Assembly: GCA_010279815.1 (NCBI GenBank)
Contig: QEOQ01000460.1
Location: 596,205 to 660,204 of the forward strand
DNA length: 64,000 nucleotides
Direction: 5' to 3'
From: Brachionus plicatilis
Taxonomy: Eukaryota; Rotifera; Eurotatoria; Ploima; Brachionidae
Shown: piece after piece, positions 11,609-21,696 of the stretch
Layout: every line of letters begins with the position of its first letter
Position numbering within the stretch: the first letter of the stretch is position 1
Notes under the pieces: generated by a model
What the model was told of the DNA's origin: nothing
The model's database searches: none
The model's input: only the letters and a program-made list of their open reading frames with translations
Translations under genes and position numbers: made by a program

Positions 11609-12401
11609 TAAACTCTAGTGAAACAAAAGTCTGCAATTATTTTCATTTTTTCATTAAAGAAGTAGCATCATATTTGACAAAAATTTTCATTATTCTTCAG
11701 AGTGAAAACGGCAACAATTTAAACAATAATGTGGAATATGAAAATTATTTATTTTTAAATTGGGAGAATAATAAAAAATTTATGTTTTTAAACTTAATTA
11801 TTTTTATTTCAAAGTTCATTTATTTAAGTTTTAAGAGTTTTCAAAAATGTTTTTACAAAAAAAAAAATACGATTTTATTATTGGGCTGAAAAATCAAAGT
11901 AACTAAACAATCTAAAGAAACTGAACAAACCGATTTAGCCCAATATCGTCTAATTTAAATCTGTTTTAAAAATTAAAAATACTAAATAATCTTAAGTTTA
12001 ATTTTGTCTGCTTGTATTCAAATCTTCGATTCATAAAACTTTTCTTATTTGAACTGAAATCTTCGTTGTAACCTTTCGAGTTAATGTAATGAAAGCTTTG
12101 TTAAATTCTTATATAATATGTATTTTTTAAATTAGATTTGCAAGTCTTTAATTTTTGCAAATTGCAAACAATCGTCGACAAAAAAATCAACTTCTACTAA
12201 GTTAGTAAAATTTACAAGAAAACACTTCTGAGTACAGAAATTCCTAATTTTCATTCATAATATAGCACGAAAACATCGTGGCAAATCACCATTCTATCAT
12301 TTTAATTTGAAATTATTGCAACATATATCAAAAATATTTCAATATAAATATTTATTAGAAGATTAAATAAAGAAAAAAAACAAAAATTTATTTTTATTAT
12401 A

Positions 12402-14777
12402 GCAAATACGGCTTCGCTGCAAATCTCAAAGCTTTTAAGACTAAACAGTCACATAAAGTTTGACAATTTTTCAAAACTAATTCATTCTGCATCAATTTTG
12501 AGCAAAAATAAAATGACTGACGGATTAAAGAAATTATGTGAAGTAAGCTGACTAGGCAATTCTTGTTTGAAGAATACTAATTTACCAATTGTCTAGCTAA
12601 GTCCGAGACCAGACTTTGTGGAGCATAGGCTCAAAATTTGGGATGAACTGATGCAAAAGTACAAAAACGATTTGTCACTGAAACCAGTTGTTCCGATCAA
12701 AGTCTCTTTGCCAGATGGCAAAGTAATGGATGGTGAATCATGGCGAACAACTCCGCTGCAAATTGCAGAAAAAATAAGCAAAGGCCTAGCGGATAATACG
12801 GTAATAGCCAAAGTAAATGATGAATTGTGGGACCTGGAGCGTCCGCTAGAGACAGACTGCAATTTAAAACTTCTTAAATTTGATGACGAAGAGGGAAAAT
12901 TCGTTTTCTGGCACTCGACTGCTCACTTGATGGGCGAGGCCATGGAACTTGCCTACGGTGGATGTCTGTGCTATGGACCTCCGATTGAAAATGGTTTTTA
13001 CTATGACATGTATTTAGAAAACAGACAAGTGTCCAGCAATGACTTTGAGGAGCTTGAGAAAATAATGAAAAAAGGCGCAAACGAAAAACAGGCCTTTGAA
13101 CGACTAGAAATCAGCAAAGAAGACCTACTGCGTCTTTTTGGCGTAATTTTTTTTTTTTTCTAAATAAAAATAAAAAATTTTTTTTAATTAAAAATTTATT
13201 TATTCTAGTATAACCAATTTAAAGTGAGAATATTGAACGAAAAAGTGAACACCCCTACGACCACTGTTTACCGATGTGGTCCATTAATCGATTTGTGTCG
13301 GGGTCCGCACATTAGACACACTGGCAAAATCAAAGCCTTCAAGCTGACCAAAAATTCTTCTTCGTACTGGGAGGGCGATTCGAACCGCGAGAGCCTACAG
13401 CGCATCTACGGCATCTCGTTCCCGGACTCCAAGCAGCTCAAGGAATGGCAACATTTTCAAGAAGAAGCAGCCAAAAGAAACCATCGCAAAATTGGAGTCG
13501 AACAAGAGTTGTTCTTTTTCCACGAGTTAAGTCCGGGCAGTTGTTTCTTCTATCCCAAAGGTGCCATCATTTACAACAAGTTGGTGGATTTGATCCGCAG
13601 TGAATACCGCAAGAGAGGCTTCCAAGAGGTGATCACGCCAAATGTTTACAACGCAAAGTTGTGGATCACTTCGGGCCATTGGCAACACTATGCTGAAAAT
13701 ATGTTCCAATTCGAAGCTGAAAAAGAAAAGTTCGCCCTCAAGCCTATGAACTGTCCAGGCCACTGTCTAATGTTCGGCTCTCGCAACCGATCATGGCGCG
13801 AACTTCCGCTACGCATGGCCGATTTCGGTGTACTACACCGCAATGAATTGTCTGGCACTTTGACCGGCTTGACTCGGGTCAGACGCTTCCAACAGGACGA
13901 CGCTCACATATTCTGCATGCAATCTCAAATAAAAAGTGAAATAACCAGCTGTTTGCAGTTTTTGCAGCACATTTACGGAATTTTCGGCTTTACCTTTGAG
14001 CTTAGATTGAGCACGAGGCCAGAGAAATACCTGGGTGAAATTGAAACTTGGAACCAGGCTGAGAAACAGTTGGAGGAGGCGTTGAATGAATTTGATAAGA
14101 AGTGGAGCATAAATCCAGGCGATGGTGCCTTTTACGGACCCAAAATAGACATTACCATTCAGGATGCGCTGAGGCGCTCGCATCAATGCGCCACCATTCA
14201 ACTTGACTTTCAGCTTCCCGAACGCTTCAATCTTCATTACGACGCAGCTGATGAACAAGGCACCAAAGAAAGACCAGTTATCATACACAGAGCCATCTTG
14301 GGCTCCGTTGAGAGAATGATTGCTATTCTGACCGAAAGTTTCGGTGGCAAATGGCCATTCTGGTTGTCTCCAAGACAGTGTATTGTATTGACTATTAGTG
14401 ACAAATTTGATGAGTATGCTAGAAAAGTAAAGGATGAGATATATGCGGCTGGATTTGAATGTGACTATAATGCCGATTCGGGCACCACGCTGAACAAAAA
14501 AGTTAGGAATGCTCAATTGGATAATTACAATTTTATTTTGGTTATTGGCGAACAAGAAAAATTGGCTAATACTGTCAATGTGAGAACTAGGGATAATAAA
14601 GTGCATGGAGCCGTGTCGGTCCAGGAAGTAATTAGACGATTTAAAGTTTTGTCAGAGACTAGATCAAATCATGCTGAGGAAGAGTTTGGAAATGGTGGAT
14701 CTGGAGAAGTATCGTCGACCAGCGATGCCAAACCACAACCACCAGTTGAACCATTGGATCAGTCTAAATATTGCTAA
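12402..14777 (+). CDS. TARS1: Threonyl-tRNA synthetase
   Basis: Core exons 12513-12542, 12597-13142 and 13209-14777 give 714 residues from the ATG at 12513, close to the roughly 720 of animal cytosolic ThrRS. It charges tRNA-Thr with threonine. Visible domains: TGS (about 42-105), second additional (editing) domain with H116-x3-H120 and C222-R-G-P-H226, then the class II core with motif 1 around R-G-F-Q-E-V-I-T-P, zinc-site M-N-C374-P-G-H, motif 2 (L-H-R-N-E...R-R-F-Q-Q-D-D-A-H) and motif 3 ([10 protein letters not shown]), followed by the anticodon-binding domain. About 40 C-terminal residues are Ser/Gly/Glu rich and extra. The frame stays open upstream of the ATG back to an acceptor-like TTATTATAG at 12401. 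The 37 residues so added are Ser/Leu/Lys rich and nearly free of acids, so a mitochondrial isoform using an unseen upstream exon is possible. The start is therefore uncertain. Confidence 0.95.
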
Positions 14778-17700
14778 AATGCTTAATTTTATTTTAGTTA
14801 ATAATTGTTGGGTTTTAACTATTTTCACTTGAATATCATAAGATTATTTTAATTTTGTTAAAAATAAAAATTGAAAAAAAAATCTTATTTAAAAAAATTG
14901 CAGTCTATCTACATTGATAAATTTCATTTGAATTTACTGTCATGTTTTATTATAGGTTTTTAAGTCAAAGCTAAATCTAGTTTAAATGAATAATTAATTA
15001 ACTGTGTCTAATTTTAAAAATCCTTTCTCTCAAATTCAGCAGTTTAATGTAATAAAGCGCTATTTAAACTTAACATTAAAACTTATTTTGAATTTAATGT
15101 GAAAAAATGGCATAAAAAAATATTTTTAAATAACAAATTTAATAAAAGTTACCACAAATTCAATTAAAAAATAACTAATTTACTATGAGAATGTCTAATC
15201 GAAACGAAATATAATTAATTAAATAAAAATTAACAAAATTGATAGAGTTAATATAAAATGAATGAATTGATCTTTAATATAATAAAAAAATAATTTTATT
15301 ATTAAAAATTGAAAAATTTAATTTAAAAAAACACAGACAAATTTATAAAATTTTTTCTGCAACCAGTTAGAAAATAAAGAATTGGTTCCACGTCTACTAG
15401 TGCATCTTTGCACGGATTCTCAAGAAAACTTTCCATTGATTTAGCCTGGGATTCCATTTTTTATCAATAAATTTTAATTTTTTTTTTGTTACTTTATTAT
15501 CTATATGTTTATTAGTATTATGCAGTTAAAAAGTCTTTTGAGATATTCGATTTTTGTATTAAATAATTATACCGAGCTAATGCTCATTCAGACAATGTTC
15601 ACTTAGAAATAACTCTTATATAATGACTCTATGTTTTGATTTTAATTATTAAATGAAAAAAAATTGACTTCGCTTATAGGCAAAAAGTCTGCACCATATA
15701 GCTAAAGAGCACTAAGGAAATTTTGCTTTTGAAAATTTTGTTAAAAGATGTCACGCTTAAAAGTAGTAGTAAAACTATACGCTAAGAACTCTAAGCGTGG
15801 AGAGAAAGCACTGGATTAGCAAAAGCTAAGCGCTAAGCTGAGATATATTAATTTTAAAAATAAAATTAGCAAGAAAAAAAAAGAAGCCGCGATGGAAGTA
15901 ATTCAGGAAGTGGTGGCAACAAACATCCCACAAATAAAACAAAATAAATTAATTTTTTGGCTTAAGACGGCCGTTTCTTCATTTTAGATTATTTTATAAA
16001 TAAAGCTTATTAGATTAAACCCTTTTTGTTATTTGGATTTTACACTATTGAAATATAATTCTCTCTTTAAGTCTCCTACCCTACCCCTGCCCCTCTAAGC
16101 TAACATTAATTTATTAATAAAAAAAGATAAACCTAAAATAGACTATTGAGTATAAAATCAATTTCATTCCAAGAAAAGTTAAAAAGCTCAATTAACATCA
16201 AACTTGTTATATTCACAATAAATTTGTAACATAAAAATCAAAATGTTATTTATTTATCATAATAGTGTGAATTCATTTATTCTTATTTTTATTAAATTTG
16301 TGGATAAGTTTAATGAGGGCCTAAAAAAATTTAGTTTTTATTTTGATATTAATTTTTTTCTTAAATTACTCAAAATTACTTTTGGTTTAAGTTCAATTAA
16401 ACTAGAACTTTAATTAAAAACATAAAATTTAAGTCTCTATTTGAAATTGGACTAAAACACAGGCAGTAAAGAAATTCCATAAAATAATTTCGATTTTTAA
16501 AAATTACACTTACCGTATTTCTTCGCGTAGTATCCTTGGGGCATTAAGCTGGACGGGTCTTAAAAGCCCATGGTTAATATATGAAATTATTGCTTTTTTT
16601 AAATACTTCTCGAACATTGGATGAAAGGGATCATTTTTTTTGTTATCAAAAAATTATATTTTATTTATATGGAACTAAAAAAATAAAATGCTTTTTTAAG
16701 AGATTAATTTAAATCTAAATTAAATAGATTAACTGAATCAAAATTTTTGAACATAAAGTTAAATTTTATTCATTATTTCAGAGAAAATTTGATTCTTTGT
16801 TTCACTTAATGTCGCTTAATGTTTCTTATAATGTACAAAAGTAATTATTACTGTAAAAAATTACTTAGTTTCATATAATTAGATCATGTCTCATTATAAA
16901 TCTTAATTTAAAAATTCTATTTTTTCAGTCATTTAATTAAACAACCTGAAGTGACGGCCTCCAGCTATAAATTAGACGACTCATCTTTTTCAGAATCTAA
17001 TTCTGATGGATAGTAGTGATTACATGTTTTTTTTTGTACATAAAATTAAATAAATTTAAAAAAATTATATTGTTATATTAACCAGGTCACAAAACAAGAA
17101 AGATCACCAGAAATTTTTTTAATCAAATTGAAATAAAAATTTTTTTATTTATTAATTTATGCTGTGAAAAAGCATTTAATTTATTTTTTTTTGTTGATGA
17201 GGAAAAAATTTTGAAACATCAAAATGAAAATGTGAATTTTTTAAATTTTGCAATTCTTATAAATTACCAATTGATAAATATATCCAAAGATTAACAATTT
17301 TAAATTTGATTAATTTTGTAAATTGATTTTTACAATAACACACAAGACTGGGCTAGAATATTAAATTTTAAAAATTTCAGCACTATAATTCTATATTCAG
17401 ACCATTATAACTTATTTGAGTCTCCCAAAAGCAATTCTCAAATAATTAAATTATCACTTATAAAATAAAATTTACTTGTAAGTCGACATGCCTTCAAAAG
17501 TTAAAAACAACTTTATATTTCATTTTTATTCTATTTTTTCTAATTGCAAATTCGATATTGCTCATTTTTATTTGGAAAATTTGAGTTCTTGGTTCTGAAC
17601 AACAAGAAGTAATTAATTTAATTTAATTGAATTGACTTTTTATGTAAAAATTTACTCAAACTTTTAGATTCAAAAATGATAAATTACTCTATATTAATTA

Positions 17701-18131
17701 GATGTAAAAAATTAGCATTAAAAATTCATTGTAGTTTATCTACATAGAACTTTTTTATTCATATGACTCACACCGAATCTAAAACGAAAAAATTAAATTT
17801 TTTATTTTTGTTAAAATCTTGCTTTTAAAATGTGATTGATTAATTCTCTTAAAATGGGAATTATTTCTCAATTTAATAAACTAAACTTGCTTTATTAAGT
17901 TTGCTAGAAACAAAAATAGCTTAAATCATTTTTGGCTTTGCAAAACGTGAATAGAACAAATTTAAACTCTAAAATTACTTAATCATTTTTTTAAAAAATT
18001 TTCAAACACACGCAGACTTTGATGCAGCAAAATTCTCATTTATTGTTCAGTCATATAAAGACTATAAATTCTGCTTGCTTTTCACATTTTCCCAATTTAC
18101 TTTGGCCAACGTGTTTTTTATTTTAGAAAGA
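14778..18131. other. Long intergenic region with a few coding-like islands
   Basis: No complete gene can be assembled. Four islands read like exons. At 15458-15340 (-), MESQAKSMESFLENP... precedes a possible donor. Near 15885-15952 (+), a frame reads KKRSRDGSNSGSGGNK and stops. At 16563-16512 (-), PSSLMPQGYYAKKYG ends exactly at a consensus GTAAGT donor. At 16928-17010 (+), HLIKQPEVTASSYKLD... follows TTTTTTCAG and stops at TAG. They might be ends of small genes or relics. The rest is AT-rich and empty. Confidence 0.3.
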
Positions 18132-20080
18132 ATGAATTTCTTAATTTCTGGGCTTTTGATAGCACTAACCTCAATTGTAAATGGACACTTGCATACAAAT
18201 GAAGAAAACCCGCAATGGAAAATAAACTTGAGGTCCGAGTTGGAATCCAAAATGCAGACCATGTTCACAAATTTCTCCAAACAATACGAACTAATCAAAA
18301 ATCAACAATTAAAATTGTTTCTAGACTCGCTTGGTACAGATATCAAGAACACGGTTAAGATCCAAGTTGACAATGATCATGACCATGAACATGAGGACAG
18401 TCATGATCACGAACATGATCACAGTCATCAAGAATCTCCCAGCATCAATGTGAACTGTCTGAGGACAAAACTCGATGAAATATTCAATTTTGTCAAATCA
18501 AATGATGATAATAAAACTAATTTTAATTCAAGCAGGTTTCTTAATAGTTGTCCATATTTTGCCCATGGTATGGCATCATGTTTTTCTCAAAAAATAACTC
18601 ACAAAATTGAATATAAGAGTAACTTTAATTTATTTTTTGTTCGTAAAGATAAATTTTTAAAATTAAGGCGTTGTTTCGGCATTTGTATCAGCAATAGTGA
18701 TAACCATTATTGGCATTTTGTGTTATTTGGTTGTACCGTCCATTGAATCGGAAAAATTCAAATACTTTTTTCAGTTTTTAGTAGCACTAGCAGTTGGCAC
18801 TCTTTCGGGAGACAGTTTGTTGCATTTAATTCCACATGCATTCATTGACCATGACCATGACCATAAAGAGCACGTTCATGACAGTGCCGATGTTTATAAA
18901 GGATTAGCGGCAGTTGCAGGGATTTACATATTTTTTTTGATTGAAAAAGTGATGATGATTCGAAGAGCGAGAAAAGAAAAACAAGTAAAAAAAAAATTTT
19001 TAAATTTTATTAAAAAAAATTTATTTTGCATTTTTAAGCATAAAGAAATTGAAAAAAATCATGATGATAATTTAGAGGTGGCCACTTCATCTGACAAAAC
19101 AGCAGCAGATCAATCCTATTATATGCTTCATGCAAACAAAGACTTAAAGTACATAGCTCAGTATTTACCAAATAATCCGTGTAATGTTGACATTGAACAC
19201 CATGATTCAGAAAACGAAGTTAAACACTTTCATAAACATGCATTGAGCACAGATGCTAGTAACTTGGCAACAGCGTCCTCTCACGGGTCTTACTGTAGCA
19301 GTGACACAGAGAGTAAACTTATTCCACCGACATCAAATCCAAAGTGTATGTGCACGCCTGAAATTAGCTATGCACCGAAAAAATCTCATGGACACGGACA
19401 CAGCCATGGTCACTCACACAAACACCATATTTACAAATCAGATAGAGAAAAAGCTCACCACGATCATCACAAAAAACACGAAAAAGAGCTCACTGACATA
19501 AAATTGATTGCATGGATGGTTCTGATGGGAGATGGCTTGCACAACTTTGCCGACGGATTGGCCATTGGTGTCTCATTTGGTTCCAGTTTGACCACTGGAT
19601 TCGGCACAGCTATCGCTGTTCTTTGCCACGAGCTTCCGCATGAAATCGGCGACTTTGCTGTTCTGAGACGAGCAGGTGTCTCTTTGAAAAAAGCTCTTTT
19701 CTTCAATGCAATCAGTGGAATACTTTGTATGTTCGGAGTTCTTGTTGGTCTGTTAATTGGGGGTTTTGTTTTTTTTACGAATTTGTCCTATATGTTCATT
19801 GCCGGCACTTTTTTGTACATTTCTTTAGTTGACATGGTAAGTAATCATTGGCTAGGAAGTAAAAAAATTTAAATTTTCGAATAGATACCCGAACTTTCCG
19901 AAAATAAAGAAGATGACAGTATTGCAAATTTTTTAATACAAAGTTTGGGTATTTTAATTGGAGTTGGTTAGTAATTGTTAATAAATTTAAGTTTTGAATT
20001 TAATATCTTTTATTTTCTAAGGTGTCATGGCTCTAATTGCAATTTTTGAAAGCGATATTCAACACATGTTTGACCATTAA
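18132..20080 (+). CDS. SLC39: LIV-1 subfamily ZIP zinc transporter (SLC39), copy A
   Basis: Five exons (18132-18618, 18668-18984, 19039-19836, 19885-19966, 20022-20080) give 580 residues. It imports zinc (or related divalent metal) into the cytosol. Visible: a signal peptide (about 1-18), an extracellular domain with a His/Asp/Glu run near 77-97, a short C-P-Y-F where the family has CPALxY, membrane helices from about 165, a second His-rich cytosolic loop, then helix IV H-N-F-A-D-G and helix V H465-E-L-P-H-E-I-G-D, the metal site of LIV-1 ZIPs (ZIP4/5/6/10/12). V-A-L-A-V-G-T-L-S-G-D-S-L-L-H is also diagnostic. The second intron (18985-19038) is exactly 54 bp and has no stop, so the frame reads through it; removal is favoured because the paralogues splice at the same R-K-E-K boundary. 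Bases 19387-19768 match copy B at every position. Confidence 0.93.
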
Positions 20081-20744
20081 TCAGTTTAATTAATTAATAA
20101 TCGAATTCGAATTAAAAATTTAATTATTTTTCTTCACGTTTTGATTTTGAAATTAAAAATTTTTTTACCAAAATTGAAAATAAACTCATTCGTAAATATT
20201 TTTTCTTTTTACTCTAAGATCCAATTTTTTGAGTCGTTAAGTCACCCGAGTTCTGAAATAAAAAAAAGCTTATTTGCTTTATTTATTTTATTGTACAATT
20301 CTATATTATTATGGAGAAAATATAAATTGACTCATGAATTCAAAATTTATAAGAAATAGTTTAAAATTTTTGATTAGTCAAATAAAATAAAAAGATTTTT
20401 TTTTTAATTTTTATTAAAATTAACTTTTTTTTTTAGATTCATTTATTTTTTTTTAAATTAAATTATGGTAAAAAAAAACTATTACTGGTTATCTGTTACG
20501 AAAAGTTTTGTTCGGTATCTATTTTATTTATTTTTTTACTTTTAATAATAAAAACTGGGTTAATTAAAAAAATAAGCATCTTTTTAGAATAATTTATTGA
20601 GATTAAAAAAAAAATTGAGATAAAGATTTAGAAATCCTTTTGTCTTCTAATTGAATATTCTGGTGAATATTCTGTTTTCATATTTTTTCTGTGCAGGTAC
20701 CTTAATTAATATAGTAAAAAATAATTTCTAATAGGAAAAATAAT

Positions 20745-21111
20745 TTACTCCATAAATTCTGAAAAGAGTGTTATAAATTCCTCCCATCTGCTTTTTTTAT
20801 CATTTGAATCATCCTTAGAACGTTTTGATCTAAAAAATTTAAATATAAAAATTTGAATTATAAATAAAATCTAAAAATACTTTATTGACACAGGAGTGAC
20901 AATATCATCTCTAAATTAAAAAAATTAAATCCTAGTTTAATATAACCCTAATTTGAAGATACTTTAAATTTTCAGAACTTTTTTCAAATGAATAATTTTC
21001 AAGCTCATTTGAACTATCATTTTCTTTCTTGATACTTAGAGCGGATGCTTGCTGGTCAATAATTGCCAAAACTATTGAGTATAAAATTGCGATTTTCAAA
21101 ATTCGATTCAT
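20745..21111 (-). CDS. Small secreted peptide precursor, candidate neuropeptide or hormone
   Basis: Three exons on the minus strand (21111-20963, 20910-20881, 20829-20745) with 52-bp and 51-bp GT-AG introns and matching phases (2, 2) encode 87 residues. Residues 1-25 form a typical signal peptide (MNRILKIAILYSIVLAII..., small residues A-S-A at the end). The rest is charged, Ser/Lys/Asp/Asn rich. A dibasic K62-R63 could be cleaved to release a 24-residue C-terminal peptide that ends in the amphipathic stretch RWEEFITLFSEFME with no Gly for amidation. There are no cysteines. I do not recognise the family. It sits in the tail-to-tail spacer between ZIP copies A and B, antisense to nothing obvious. 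Confidence 0.55.
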
Positions 21112-21342
21112 TTTTTGATCATAAAAAAAAATTTAACTTGAATTTATATCAAGTAATTAAATAAAATTGGAGCCTTTTTGGAGAATGTTCCTTGGCTACC
21201 AATTAATTAATTTAAAAGATTAATAAAAATTCAATTAAACACAAAAAAAAATTAAAATTAAAATTTTATTTTCAAAATAAAAATTAACAAGAAAATACTC
21301 ATAGATTAAACATTTAGGATTATTAATTGTAAATCTCAGCGG

Positions 21343-21481
21343 TTAGTTCAAGTGAATGTGAGCTTGAAAAACTGGACAAAACATTTCAGAAAGGTGTTGC
21401 CTATCTGATCAGCATCGCGTCCAAGCTTTATGCCGGATCACTGGGAGGAATTTTATCTTGTCTTTTCGACTTGTTTTTCTA
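21343..21481 (+). CDS. Orphan terminal exon, unrecognised
   Basis: After the acceptor-like TAAATCTCAG, an open frame of 45 residues runs VSSSECELEKLDKTFQ, KGVAYLISIASKLYAG, SLGGILSCLFDLFF and stops at TAA. Its base composition is distinctly less AT-rich than the flanks. The frame is closed just upstream, and no in-frame ATG exists, so it needs an upstream exon that I cannot identify, or it is a relic. The C-terminal half is hydrophobic (small-residue rich helix). The opposite strand is full of stops. Confidence 0.35.
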
Positions 21482-21696
21482 ATTAAAATTGAAACAAAAA
21501 TTTTAATTTTAAAAAATCACCCGGTAGTGTTATTATTTTTTAATTTTTACAAAATTTAAATCAAATAGAAACTCTCGTTCGGGCGAAAATTAGTTATTAA
21601 ATTAATTACTAAAAATTTCTATTCAAACAAATCTATCCCAGTTTAATCCGATTAAACAAAAAATCGAAACAACTATTTATTTTTTTTTTAAAGTTT

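Noticed and set aside
11674..11889. 71-codon frame beside the N gap
   Set aside because: No ATG at the nominal start, composition is Asn/Phe/Lys as random AT-rich DNA gives, no domain or splice support.
13833..14606. 257-codon minus-strand frame
   Set aside because: It lies fully antisense to the conserved ThrRS catalytic core, which explains its open state by codon bias.
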